The notes under the pieces: model-generated | The model's input: the letters and a program-made list of their open reading frames with translations, nothing else | Database searches by the model: none | Told to the model about the DNA's origin: nothing | Shown: piece by piece, positions 52,654-61,847 of the stretch | Position numbering within the stretch: the stretch's first letter is position 1 | Layout of the letters: each line of letters begins with the position of its first letter | Source: Flagellimonas sp. CMM7 | Lineage (GTDB): Bacteria; Bacteroidota; Bacteroidia; Flavobacteriales; Flavobacteriaceae | Assembly: GCF_021390195.1 (NCBI RefSeq) | Contig: NZ_CP090003.1 | Span: 2,873,501-2,937,500, forward strand | Direction: 5' to 3' | Length of the DNA stretch: 64,000 bases | Position numbers and translations under genes: made by a program

Positions 52654-54405
52654 ATGTACAAGAACATCTATATATTTTCAATTCTATTTTTGAGCCTTTT
52701 GAGTACGGTTTTAGCACAGGAAACCGATGATATAGGCACTGAAACAGTTACTGTTGTAAAACCGTATTCCCCTACTGTTTCAGATGCTTTTAAGCTAAAA
52801 TCAGTGCCCAACCTGAATGACTCCATTGTTCTTCAAAAAAAGAAAATCAATTACAGTATTTTCTCAGTGCCTGTTGCCTCTACGTTTACACCGGCTAAAG
52901 GAAAGGCATCAAGAGTAAAGAAAACTCCGCCACCCACCTTGTACAATTCATATGCTTCGGTAGGGTTGGGAAATTTCAACAATGCCTTGGTGGATCTATA
53001 CACCAGCAGGGAATTTAATAGAGGGGAAGATTTATTGGATTTTGGGTTAAGCCATCATTCATCGCGTGGAGCTATAGAAACCACCCCCCTTGATGCAGAT
53101 TTTTACAATACAAAATTTGATATTTCCTATGCGAAAAAAGATAGGGATATGGAATGGGGTGCAGACATAGGACTCCAACATCAGTTATACAATTGGTATG
53201 GAATAGAAAATGGAGCTTTTGATGATGCTACAGTTGCCGCAATTGATGAAAGACAGAACTATTTTAATGCTGAAGCAAAGGCACATCTAAATTTAGAAGA
53301 CTCCTTTTTTAAAAACGGAAATATCCTATTGAGACGATTTTGGGATGCTACGGAATCCGGAGAGAATCGCTTGGTTATTAATCCCAGTATAGAACTCCCT
53401 ATTACGGAAGAATTGGTGACCATAAATACAAAATTGGATTATGTAAGCGGAAATTTCAAAAATGCATCTTTAAATAATACGGCAAATGATGGGGAGATAA
53501 ATTACAATCATTTTCAAGCAGGGGTAAACCCAAGTCTTTTAATATTGAGAGATGACCTAACCCTAAATTTGGGCGCCAATCTTGTTTATGGATTAGATAC
53601 AGAAAATAGCGATAGCAACTTCTATATTTATCCAGCTGTGACAGCTTCTTACCGCTTACTTGATGAAAATGTGATTGCTTACGGTGGAATAGAGGGTGAG
53701 CTAAAGCAAAATTCTTATTATGATTTTGTAGAAGAGAATCCTTATGTGTCCCCAACACTTTCCATATTGCCCACGGATCAACAATATGAGGGGTATTTAG
53801 GCTTAAAGGGCCAATTGCTTTCTAATGTAAGCTATAACATTAAAGGGTCATACACTGCTGAAAATAGAAGACCATTATTCCTCTTAAACCCCCAAAATTT
53901 GGTTAGAGATGATGAAAAAGGCTATTTCTATGGCAACTCCTTTCAGGTTTTTTATGATGATGTAAAGACACTTGGAGTTTTTGGGCAATTGAATATTGAT
54001 GTAAATCGCAATTTTACTTTAGGAATCAATGCTGAATTCTATGATTATGATACCGAAACAGATAACCCAGCTTGGAACTTACCAAGTGTTAAAGGGTCTT
54101 TGTTTATGGATTATCAAATAGACAAGCAATGGTATCTTGGAGCCAATTTATTTTATGTTGGCGAGCGTGAAGATTTGGTGTCAACAGCAGTGGCCAGTAC
54201 TCCACCCAATTTGTTTCCTTCCGCCATTGTAACATTGGATAGTTTTTTTGACGCCAATGCTCATGTTGGGTATCGTTTTAATGAACAACTTTCGGTTTTC
54301 GTAAAAGCTTCAAATATTGCCAATAATGATTATCAACGTTGGTCCAATTTTAGGGTTCAAGGCTTTCAGGCTCTTGCAGGAGTTTCGTATAAGTTTGATT
54401 TCTAA
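52654..54405 (+). CDS. TonB-receptor-like outer-membrane protein paired with the TPR protein
   Basis: A 583-residue protein with signal peptide (1-21, ending VLAQ). The start of the mature chain, ETVTVVKPYSPTVSDAFKLKSVP, is a distinctive flavobacterial motif that precedes a beta-barrel. Barrel strands with aromatic ends run from about 90 to 583, and the C-terminus ends in GVSYKFDF with the outer-membrane assembly Phe. It is smaller than true TonB receptors and has no full plug domain, so a passive or scaffold role is also possible. Confidence 0.75.
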   Translation: MYKNIYIFSILFLSLLSTVLAQETDDIGTETVTVVKPYSPTVSDAFKLKSVPNLNDSIVLQKKKINYSIFSVPVASTFTPAKGKASRVKKTPPPTLYNSYASVGLGNFNNALVDLYTSREFNRGEDLLDFGLSHHSSRGAIETTPLDADFYNTKFDISYAKKDRDMEWGADIGLQHQLYNWYGIENGAFDDATVAAIDERQNYFNAEAKAHLNLEDSFFKNGNILLRRFWDATESGENRLVINPSIELPITEELVTINTKLDYVSGNFKNASLNNTANDGEINYNHFQAGVNPSLLILRDDLTLNLGANLVYGLDTENSDSNFYIYPAVTASYRLLDENVIAYGGIEGELKQNSYYDFVEENPYVSPTLSILPTDQQYEGYLGLKGQLLSNVSYNIKGSYTAENRRPLFLLNPQNLVRDDEKGYFYGNSFQVFYDDVKTLGVFGQLNIDVNRNFTLGINAEFYDYDTETDNPAWNLPSVKGSLFMDYQIDKQWYLGANLFYVGEREDLVSTAVASTPPNLFPSAIVTLDSFFDANAHVGYRFNEQLSVFVKASNIANNDYQRWSNFRVQGFQALAGVSYKFDF

Positions 54406-54599
54406 TTCTTTTATGTTTTACAGAGAAATACGAACAGTTTCTTTTCAGTGAAATCCAAGCGTTTTAAATGATAAAAACGAAGATTACAAGGATTAATTTG
54501 TAAGTAAAAACGCAATAAAGTGTTAAGAAAATCGTTATACATCTCAATAATGACCTGCTTATTTTATCAAGGTCGGTTGCTCCAATTCAATTGGAAGTC

Positions 54600-55688
54600 A
54601 TGCGATTACGATTCATACACATATTGTCCCTTTCTTTCTGTACCCTGATTTTTTCATCGGCCGTATCCCAAAATTTGGTACATAACGGTGGTTTCGAAGA
54701 TTTTATAGAATGCCCAATTAAAATGAGCAATCTAAACAAGGACGCTGAATATTGGAGCGCTCCAACACTGGGAACTACGGATTATTTTAATGAATGTAGT
54801 AAGACCAAACTAGGAATTCCATTAAATTTTAAAGGGAACCAAGAAGCTTTTGAGGGAAATGGCTATGCGGGCTTGTATTTGTTCGCTCCAAAAGATTATA
54901 GAGAATACATTCAGGTAAAGTTATCTGAAACCTTAAAAAAAGGCCATAGATATAGACTTAGCCTTTCTTTGAGCCTTTCTGAAAAGTCTGATGGAGCAGT
55001 AATGGATATTGGTGCCGTATTTTCGGAAAAACCTTTGTCTATACATACCAAGAGACAGCTTTCCAATGCTACCTTGGCTTCCGAGATTACAAAAACCACG
55101 CATGCCAAACAATTTTCATCCAATGGGTTTTATAATGATAAGAAGAACTGGATGCAGGTTGAATTGGACATTGTTGCCAAAGGATTTGAAAGTACCCTTA
55201 TTTTAGGGAACTTTAAAAGTAACGGAGGTACAAATTACCTGGATTTTGGGAAAAATACGGTCAATGACGAAGGGTATTCATATTATTATTTAGATGATAT
55301 TATGCTTGTTTACCTAGGTCCCGATTATAAGCCCAATCAGAGTTATGTGCTAAATCATGTTAATTTTGATTTTGATCGCTTTGAGTTGGAACCTAAAGCA
55401 AAACAAAGTTTGAAGGATGTTTATGAGTATTTAAAAAAGAACCCTAGTCTAAAAGTATCCATTAGTGGACATACAGACGATCTGGGATCAGAAGAATACA
55501 ATGAGATATTGTCCAATGAAAGAGCCAATACCGTTGCGCGCCACCTAATGCAATTGGGGCTTGAAAAAACGCGTATTACCCATGCAGGGTATGGAAACAA
55601 AATTCCTTTGGACAGCACACTTACCGATAAAGCCAGAAGAAAAAATCGGAGAGTTGAATTTGTGATGACCGAATTTGTTGATGAATGA
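54600..55688 (+). CDS. OmpA-family protein (first of two paralogues)
   Basis: A 362-residue envelope protein. Start ATG 54600 is chosen because it gives a signal peptide ending AVSQ; a TTG at 54591 is upstream. The N-terminal domain (about 25-250) begins NLVHNGGFEDFIECP, a carbohydrate-binding-like beta sandwich found in Bacteroidota surface proteins. The C-terminal OmpA domain (255-360) binds peptidoglycan: NFDFDRFELEPKA, GHTDDLGSEEYN with Asp, and NERANTVARHL with Arg. It is related to the gene at 56337, and the two flank a small convergently placed gene. Confidence 0.88.
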   Translation: MRLRFIHILSLSFCTLIFSSAVSQNLVHNGGFEDFIECPIKMSNLNKDAEYWSAPTLGTTDYFNECSKTKLGIPLNFKGNQEAFEGNGYAGLYLFAPKDYREYIQVKLSETLKKGHRYRLSLSLSLSEKSDGAVMDIGAVFSEKPLSIHTKRQLSNATLASEITKTTHAKQFSSNGFYNDKKNWMQVELDIVAKGFESTLILGNFKSNGGTNYLDFGKNTVNDEGYSYYYLDDIMLVYLGPDYKPNQSYVLNHVNFDFDRFELEPKAKQSLKDVYEYLKKNPSLKVSISGHTDDLGSEEYNEILSNERANTVARHLMQLGLEKTRITHAGYGNKIPLDSTLTDKARRKNRRVEFVMTEFVDE

Positions 55689-55759
55689 TAATCTACTATC
55701 ATCAATAAGCAATAACTAAACTTCCGTTAGTAACCGATAAGGTCGGAAGAAGATTTGAA

Positions 55760-56185
55760 TTAATTTGAGATGCTGAATGCACCGGCCAGTAGATTTTCCG
55801 ACTGGGGAAACAAAATTGCTTCATTCCATGAATCCCAATAAAATTTTGGGTGCAAGCTAGAACTGCCGTCTAATAGTTTCTTTATATCGGCATCATATTC
55901 CAATACAATATTACCTGCGTTGCCGCCACTTAAAACAAAGAAAGACTCTGGTTTATAACCTTTGGATTTGATATTGATTTTCCAATGAAAATCTTTTTCG
56001 CTCTTGAGCAAGAAAGAACCCTCGTAATCGGTATATGTAATAATGTCTGTTGCATTTATTTCAACAGAAGCCCTATAAACAGGAAACCCAAGCTGATCAA
56101 CAACTTTGCCATTTATCTTATTCTGGCCAAAGCCTAAATAAGGAACAACAGATAATACGAGCATATAGGTGACTATGCGCATCAT
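55760..56185 (-). CDS. Small secreted protein with a carboxypeptidase-regulatory-like domain
   Basis: A 141-residue protein using start Met at 56185 (56182 also fits). The open frame extends to 56278 but the added residues form a second hydrophobic stretch, and a normal signal peptide starts at MMRIVTYML (ending FGQ). The mature chain has the KINGKVVDQLGFPVYRASVEI opening of the CarboxypepD_reg-like family, a beta-sandwich fold. It lies between the two OmpA paralogues on the opposite strand. Function unknown. Confidence 0.7.
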   Translation of the reverse strand: MMRIVTYMLVLSVVPYLGFGQNKINGKVVDQLGFPVYRASVEINATDIITYTDYEGSFLLKSEKDFHWKINIKSKGYKPESFFVLSGGNAGNIVLEYDADIKKLLDGSSSLHPKFYWDSWNEAILFPQSENLLAGAFSISN

Positions 56186-56336
56186 AGTAAGATTTGGACT
56201 ATAGTAACGAATTTTATTGGAAGTTAGTATGGTAAGAAGGATGAAATTGACAGCACCAAAAAATATCAAGTTGAACAATATGGGCTAAAAAACCACGTTT
56301 GTATAGGCGGTACGAGAACCTAAAATCAACATAGTT

Positions 56337-57428
56337 ATGTTTTATAAGGTTACTCGTGTTTTTTTATTTCTCAGTTTTTGCTTTTTGCTAGGGACTCCAA
56401 TTTTTGGACAAAACTTAATTCTAAACCCTGGCTTTGAAAATTATAAATCCTGTCCAGAGAACATCACCAATTTTGGCACTTTGCTGGAAGATGTTTCTTT
56501 ACCAACTTCAAGTTCGGGGGACTACTTCAACACATGTGGTTCAAGTGATTTTAGTGTTCCAACCAATTTTAAGGGTTCACAAAAGGCGACTGAAGGTTCT
56601 GGTTACGTAGGTCTTTATTTCTATGCTTTAAATGATTACCGTGAATATATCCAGTTGAATACTAGCAAAACACTTAGGGAAAAACATCCATATAAAGTCA
56701 CATTGCAATTGAGTCTTGCCGAAACTTCTAGCTTGGCTTTGAAAAATATGTCAATTGTACTGGTCAATAAAAAAGTAAAGGTTCCCAACGGTTCAGCTTT
56801 GACCGGTTCTCGTTTGGATTTACAAGAGGATATAGCATTTCAAGTAGTAAAGCTTAAACCAAACAAATCATTGGCAAACACAGATGAGTGGATAACGCTA
56901 ACTGCTGAATTTGAAGCCAAGGGTTTTGAAAACCATATTATCGTTGGCAACTTCAATAACAATGTAAATACAGAATTATTGGAACAAGAGGGTACTGTGC
57001 TATCCAGTGATTTTTCCTATTATTATGTTGATAATGTGGGTCTTGAAGAATTACCAAGGGTCAATTATGAAAAAGACAAGATATACGTTCTAGAACGCAA
57101 TCCATTTGAACCAAAAGGATACGAACTGGATGCTGAAGCCATTGCGAGCGTTAAAAAAATATTCAAGTATCTCAAAGAAAATGCTGAGGTACAAATGAAG
57201 ATCACAGGTCATTCAGATAATGTTGGACAACCTGGATACAACAAATTCATATCTTCTTTGAGAGCCAGGGCAGTTGCACTATACCTTAAAAACCTTGGCA
57301 TTGAAGACAATCGTATTGTTTGGGAAGGTGTTGGCGATACAAGACCGCTCGGAAATGGAAAAATCAAAGAGAGTCATCTTTCCAATCGTAGAGTAGAGTT
57401 TGTAATGACCCAATTTGAAGATAAATAA
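56337..57428 (+). CDS. OmpA-family protein (second paralogue)
   Basis: A 363-residue envelope protein with signal peptide (1-24, ending IFGQ), the same NLILNPGFENYKSCPEN opening as its neighbour, the same central beta domain, and a C-terminal OmpA domain containing LERNPFEPKGYELDAEA, GHSDNVGQPGYN and SLRARAVALYLKN. The Asp and Arg that contact diaminopimelate are kept, but the segment before is less like the standard FDFD pattern (FEPKGYEL), so it has diverged more than the first copy. Tandem duplication around an intervening gene is the simplest origin. Confidence 0.88.
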   Translation: MFYKVTRVFLFLSFCFLLGTPIFGQNLILNPGFENYKSCPENITNFGTLLEDVSLPTSSSGDYFNTCGSSDFSVPTNFKGSQKATEGSGYVGLYFYALNDYREYIQLNTSKTLREKHPYKVTLQLSLAETSSLALKNMSIVLVNKKVKVPNGSALTGSRLDLQEDIAFQVVKLKPNKSLANTDEWITLTAEFEAKGFENHIIVGNFNNNVNTELLEQEGTVLSSDFSYYYVDNVGLEELPRVNYEKDKIYVLERNPFEPKGYELDAEAIASVKKIFKYLKENAEVQMKITGHSDNVGQPGYNKFISSLRARAVALYLKNLGIEDNRIVWEGVGDTRPLGNGKIKESHLSNRRVEFVMTQFEDK

Positions 57429-57459
57429 GGCGATAACAAATACATACGATTACATTTTC

Positions 57460-57484
57460 TATTTTTGAAGGAAACCTTCAAAAA
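57460..57484 (+). promoter_or_regulatory. -7 element and start-codon-proximal hairpin of the amidohydrolase gene
   Basis: TATTTTTG (57460-57467) matches TAnnTTTG. Overlapping it, TTTTTGAAGG (57462-57471), AAA, CCTTCAAAAA (57475-57484) form a perfect 10-bp inverted repeat whose right arm ends on the A of the ATG. Confidence 0.5.
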
Positions 57485-59106
57485 TGAATAAGTTTCTTTT
57501 CTATTTTTCAATTACTCTTTTGTTTGCTTCCTGTAATTCAAAAGAAGAGATAGATTTAATCGTTTTCAACGCGAATGTCTATACGGTAGATGCCAATTTC
57601 TCCAAAGCAACGAGTATTGCTGTAAAAGATGGGAAAATTGTGGCGGTTACTGATGTTGAGGATATCAATCAAAAATATAAGGCAAAGAAAGAGATAGATG
57701 CGGAAGGAAAAACTATTGTTCCTGGATTAATAGACGCGCATTGTCACTTTTATGGATTGGGACTTACCCAACAAGTTGTGGATTTAGTTGGTACCTCTAG
57801 TTTTGATGAGATCATTGATAAAGTAGTTGCATTTCAAAAAGAACATCCAACCAACTTTATTCAAGGTAGGGGATGGGACCAAAATGATTGGGAGGTCAAA
57901 GAATTCCCTACAAAAGATAAGCTGGACGAACTATTTCCTGATACACCTATCGCCTTAGAAAGAGTGGACGGACATGCTTATTTGGTCAATCAAAAAGCTT
58001 TGGATTTAGCAGGAATTACTGCTAGCACTGAGGTAGAGGGCGGTGAAATTGTAAAAAAGGATGGAAAAATAACGGGTGTGTTGGTAGATAACCCTCAAAG
58101 AATGATAGATGCCGTTATTCCACAACCGAACAGGACAACTCAAATTCAGGCGCTAAAAGATGCGGAACGTTTATGTTTGGATTATGGTTTGACTACGGTT
58201 AATGATGCAGGATTGTACAAGCCCACAATTGAGTTGATTGATAGTTTGCAAAATGCTGGAGAATTGTCAATAAGGGTGTACGCTATGGTAAGCAATACCA
58301 AAGAAAACCTAGATTATTATTTGGATAAAGGAATTATCAAGACAGATAGGTTAAATGTTCGCTCCGTAAAAGTTTATGGTGATGGTGCTTTGGGCTCTCG
58401 TGGAGCGGCACTAAGAGAACCATATTCGGATAAAGAAGGACATTTTGGTGCCATGATTACTCCTGTGGACCAAATTGAAGGTTTAGCAGAACGTATTGCG
58501 GCTTCGGAATACCAGATGAATACCCATGCCATTGGAGATTCTGCCAATATTGTTGTTTTGAGAGCTTATAAAAAAGCGCTTGAAGGAAAGCCAAATAGAC
58601 GTTGGAAAGTGGAGCATGCGCAAGTAATCTCAGAAGCAGATTTTGATTATTTTGAAAATGGGATAATTCCATCCATACAGCCTACACATGCTACTAGCGA
58701 CATGTACTGGGCAGAAGATCGTTTGGGTGAGGAACGTGTGCAAGGCGCCTATGCTTTTAAAACATTATTGGATAAAGCAGGTACAGTGGCCTTGGGTACC
58801 GATTTCCCTGTAGAACGCGTAAGTCCGTTTTTAACATTTTATGCAGCTGTGGCACGTCAAGATTTGGAAAAGTATCCTGAGGGAGGTTTTCAAATGAAGG
58901 ATGCCCTCTCCCGAGAAGAAACCTTAAAAGGAATGACAATTTGGGCTGCACATTCTAACTTTGAAGAAAGTGAAAAAGGGAGTATAGAGATTGGGAAATT
59001 TGCTGACTTTATTATTTTAAGTGATGATATTATGACCATGCCAGTTGACGGTATCCCTAACCTAGAAGCTGAGCAAGTTTTTGTTGGAGGAAATCAAGTA
59101 AAATAA
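57484..59106 (+). CDS. Secreted amidohydrolase (YtcJ-like lipoprotein)
   Basis: A 540-residue metal-dependent hydrolase. The N-terminal signal ends LFASC, a lipobox, so it is a lipoprotein. Family motifs in order: VPGLIDAHCHFYGLG (metal-binding HxH), GRGWDQNDWE, DGHAYLVNQKAL, VKVYGDGALGSRGAAL, NTHAIGDSAN, RRWKVEHAQVI, SIQPTHATSDMYW and ALGTDFPVE. This is the YtcJ/Amidohydro_3 pattern. The substrate is unknown; such proteins are annotated as exoenzyme-regulatory AepA-like or N-acyl hydrolases. It ends in a shared terminator with the DUF2911 gene. Confidence 0.88.
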   Translation: MNKFLFYFSITLLFASCNSKEEIDLIVFNANVYTVDANFSKATSIAVKDGKIVAVTDVEDINQKYKAKKEIDAEGKTIVPGLIDAHCHFYGLGLTQQVVDLVGTSSFDEIIDKVVAFQKEHPTNFIQGRGWDQNDWEVKEFPTKDKLDELFPDTPIALERVDGHAYLVNQKALDLAGITASTEVEGGEIVKKDGKITGVLVDNPQRMIDAVIPQPNRTTQIQALKDAERLCLDYGLTTVNDAGLYKPTIELIDSLQNAGELSIRVYAMVSNTKENLDYYLDKGIIKTDRLNVRSVKVYGDGALGSRGAALREPYSDKEGHFGAMITPVDQIEGLAERIAASEYQMNTHAIGDSANIVVLRAYKKALEGKPNRRWKVEHAQVISEADFDYFENGIIPSIQPTHATSDMYWAEDRLGEERVQGAYAFKTLLDKAGTVALGTDFPVERVSPFLTFYAAVARQDLEKYPEGGFQMKDALSREETLKGMTIWAAHSNFEESEKGSIEIGKFADFIILSDDIMTMPVDGIPNLEAEQVFVGGNQVK

Positions 59107-59134
59107 AAAAGCGAGCCGATAGGCTCGCTTTTTT
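59105..59134. terminator. Bidirectional terminator between the amidohydrolase and DUF2911 genes
   Basis: AAAAAAGCGAGCC (59105-59117), GATA, GGCTCGCTTTTTT (59122-59134): a perfect 13-bp stem with A- and T-tracts on both sides, serving both convergent genes. Confidence 0.9.
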
Positions 59135-59152
59135 ACATTAAAATTATTGTGA

Positions 59153-59686
59153 TTATAGGCTCATAGCTAAAGAAACACGAGTGGTTCCCCATCCCATGAC
59201 CATATTTTTTCCAGCTTCATCAAAAGCAATAGAGAATGCTTCCAAAGACTCGCTGTCGGTACTGGCTTTAGCAGTAACTCTTGCAACATCTGCAGCACTA
59301 TCATAGGAGTATGCGCCCCACTGATTTAAATTGCTGTTCAAAATAACAGTCCATTCACTCTCTCCAGGAATGGTAAACAATGCATAAGTTCCAGCTTTTA
59401 CAGATTTTCCGCCAATGGTGGCATCCTTGTAAAAAGTAATTTCTGGTGCTTCGTTAGCTCCAGTTCTCCAAACCTTACCTGCTGGCGCAAGTTCAGAAAG
59501 ACTACGACCTTTTAACTGTGGGCGACTATAAATTACGCGAACAGCTTTTTCCGAAACTCTATAACTAGAAGGATATGCAGCTATGTCCGCAGGGCTTTTA
59601 TCTAAACCACCAAACTTTTGTGCAGTGGCTTCCGTAGAAAAAACCAATGTTAGGGTTAAGAAAGTAAGTAAGAATACATTTTTCAT
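59153..59686 (-). CDS. DUF2911 exported protein
   Basis: A 177-residue protein. Start ATG 59686 yields a clean signal peptide (MKNVFLLTFLTLTLVFS, ending ATAQ); a TTG at 59710 is upstream. DUF2911 features: SPADIAAYPSSYR, KAVRVIYSRPQLKGRSLSEL, GKVWRTGANEAPEITFYKD and GTYALFTIPGESEWTVILN. Function unproven; found throughout flavobacteria. Confidence 0.88.
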   Translation of the reverse strand: MKNVFLLTFLTLTLVFSTEATAQKFGGLDKSPADIAAYPSSYRVSEKAVRVIYSRPQLKGRSLSELAPAGKVWRTGANEAPEITFYKDATIGGKSVKAGTYALFTIPGESEWTVILNSNLNQWGAYSYDSAADVARVTAKASTDSESLEAFSIAFDEAGKNMVMGWGTTRVSLAMSL

Positions 59687-59926
59687 GATTAAAATTTTAG
59701 TTGTCCCCAAAACTAGCGTGTAATTGAATGGGGTTTTTATAAAGAGACGTTAAAATTTGACAACCTTTCAAAATGTTCAAAATTTGCGCAAAATAATTTA
59801 AAACTATACTGATTTTTAATTTAAATACATTTTTTAATTATGAATTGTAATTAATAATGTATTTAATGTTTTATTTATGAAACTATAAAATCATATTTGT
59901 ATTAAAATTGTTATAAAAATAAAGAT

Positions 59927-61597
59927 ATGTGCGGAATTGTATGCGCGTTTGATGTTAAGGAAAGTACAGAAGCGTTGAGGCCTCAACTATTGGAAATGTC
60001 CAAAAAAGTTAGGCATAGAGGTCCAGATTGGAGTGGAATATATTCAGATGATAAAGCAATATTGGCACATGAGAGATTAGCCATTGTAGATCCAGCATCT
60101 GGAAAACAGCCACTTTTTAGTGCGGACGAAAAATTGATTTTAGCGGCTAATGGGGAAATTTATAATCATAGGGAACTTAGACAACAATTTGAAGGCAGTT
60201 ATGAGTTTAAGACTAAATCGGATTGCGAGGTAATTTTAGCATTATATCAAGAGAAGGGTGTCGATTTTGTAGATGAACTGAACGGAATTTTTGGTTTTGC
60301 CATATATGATAGCGAAAAGGATGAGTACTTCATAGCAAGGGACCATATGGGGATTATTCCACTTTATATAGGTTGGGATAAAAATGGAACTTTCTATGTG
60401 GCATCAGAACTTAAAGCTTTAGAAGGAACATGCTCAAAAATTGAATTGTTCCCTCCAGGTCATTATTTGCATAGCAAAGACGGTGAGTTTAAAAGATGGT
60501 ACAAGAGAGACTGGATGGATTATGAGGCCGTAAAGGAAAATGAAACCAGCATTACTGAGATTAGAGATGCTTTGGAAGCTGCGGTCCACCGTCAATTAAT
60601 GTCTGATGTGCCTTATGGAGTTTTGTTGTCTGGAGGATTGGATTCTTCGGTAACTTCTGCAGTTGCAAAAAAATACTCTCAAATGAGGATTGAATCAGGT
60701 GATACCAAGGAGGCATGGTGGCCCCAATTGCATTCCTTTTCTGTTGGATTGGAAGGTTCGCCAGATTTGGCAGCCGCCCAAAAAGTGGCCGAGCATATTG
60801 GAACTATCCACCATGAGATAAAGTTTACTATACAGGAAGGTTTAGATGCTATTAAAGATGTGATCTTTAACTTGGAAACTTATGATGTTACCACAATAAG
60901 GGCTTCTACTCCTATGTACCTAATGGCAAGGGTGATTAAGTCAATGGGAATAAAGATGGTTTTATCGGGAGAAGGTGCAGATGAACTGTTTGGAGGGTAC
61001 CTATATTTCCATAAAGCCCCAAGCCCAAAAGATTTTCATGAAGAGACGGTTAGAAAACTAGATAAGTTGCACATGTATGATTGTCTTAGGGCCAATAAGT
61101 CACTTGCTGCATGGGGAATTGAAGGACGAGTTCCGTTTTTGGATAAGGAGTTTATGGATGTTGCCATGCGCATTAACCCAAAAGATAAAATGATCAATGG
61201 TGAGCGTATGGAGAAATGGGTGGTTCGTAAGGCGTTTGAATCCTATTTACCGCATAGTGTAGCTTGGAGGCAAAAGGAGCAGTTTTCAGATGGAGTGGGT
61301 TACAGCTGGATTGATACACTAAAAGAGCTGGTAGATCAGGAAGTAAGTGATGAACAATTGGCAAATGCCCATTTTAAGTTTCCAATACAAACACCCACAA
61401 GTAAAGAAGAGTACTACTACCGTTCTATTTTTGAAGGTCATTTCCCTTCAGATGCAGCGGCATTTAGCGTTCCACAGGAGCCTTCAGTAGCTTGCAGTAC
61501 CAAAATAGCTTTGGAATGGGACGAAGCCTTTAAAAACATGAATGACCCTTCTGGAAGGGCAGTTGCTAACGTACATGAAGATGCATATGTAAAATAA
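59927..61597 (+). CDS. asnB: Asparagine synthase B (glutamine-hydrolysing)
   Basis: Makes asparagine from aspartate, glutamine and ATP. The 556-residue length matches AsnB. Met1-Cys2 gives the N-terminal nucleophile of the class II glutamine amidotransferase domain (MCGIVCAFD), followed by LAHERLAIVDP and NGEIYNHRELR. The synthetase domain has the PP-loop SGGLDSS, then VLSGEGADELFGGY and EGRVPFLDKEF. An AT-rich 240-bp gap (59687-59926) precedes it, with a near-consensus CATATTTG (59891-59898) as candidate -7 element. A terminator follows at 61660. Confidence 0.97.
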   Translation: MCGIVCAFDVKESTEALRPQLLEMSKKVRHRGPDWSGIYSDDKAILAHERLAIVDPASGKQPLFSADEKLILAANGEIYNHRELRQQFEGSYEFKTKSDCEVILALYQEKGVDFVDELNGIFGFAIYDSEKDEYFIARDHMGIIPLYIGWDKNGTFYVASELKALEGTCSKIELFPPGHYLHSKDGEFKRWYKRDWMDYEAVKENETSITEIRDALEAAVHRQLMSDVPYGVLLSGGLDSSVTSAVAKKYSQMRIESGDTKEAWWPQLHSFSVGLEGSPDLAAAQKVAEHIGTIHHEIKFTIQEGLDAIKDVIFNLETYDVTTIRASTPMYLMARVIKSMGIKMVLSGEGADELFGGYLYFHKAPSPKDFHEETVRKLDKLHMYDCLRANKSLAAWGIEGRVPFLDKEFMDVAMRINPKDKMINGERMEKWVVRKAFESYLPHSVAWRQKEQFSDGVGYSWIDTLKELVDQEVSDEQLANAHFKFPIQTPTSKEEYYYRSIFEGHFPSDAAAFSVPQEPSVACSTKIALEWDEAFKNMNDPSGRAVANVHEDAYVK

Positions 61598-61659
61598 CCA
61601 ACCAAGTTATAGAATATGATGTAGGAAGATGCCGTTTTGTTTCATTTTCAATTAGTCAG

Positions 61660-61686
61660 AAAAGCCCCTTAACCAAGGGGCTTTTT
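61660..61686 (+). terminator. Terminator after asnB
   Basis: AAAAGCCCCTT (61660-61670), AACC, AAGGGGCTTTT (61675-61685) plus one more T: a perfect 11-bp stem with T-tract. Confidence 0.9.
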
Positions 61687-61802
61687 GATGCTTACTGGGG
61701 TAAGTTTCGCATAAAAAACCAAACCTTATTTTTCCACATTCACTTGTTGATAACTTAGGAGGTGTGAATCGCTTCTAGCACCTAATTTCACTGGGTATTC
61801 CT

Positions 61803-61810
61803 TATATTTG
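61803..61810 (+). promoter_or_regulatory. gyrB: -7 promoter element of gyrB
   Basis: TATATTTG, exact TAnnTTTG, 37 nt before the gyrB ATG. No clear TTG at -33. The rest of the 250-bp gap 61598-61847 holds only the asnB terminator. Confidence 0.5.
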
Positions 61811-61847
61811 TGAGATTTGAAAATTTCAAGGCTAATAAAGAAATTAT

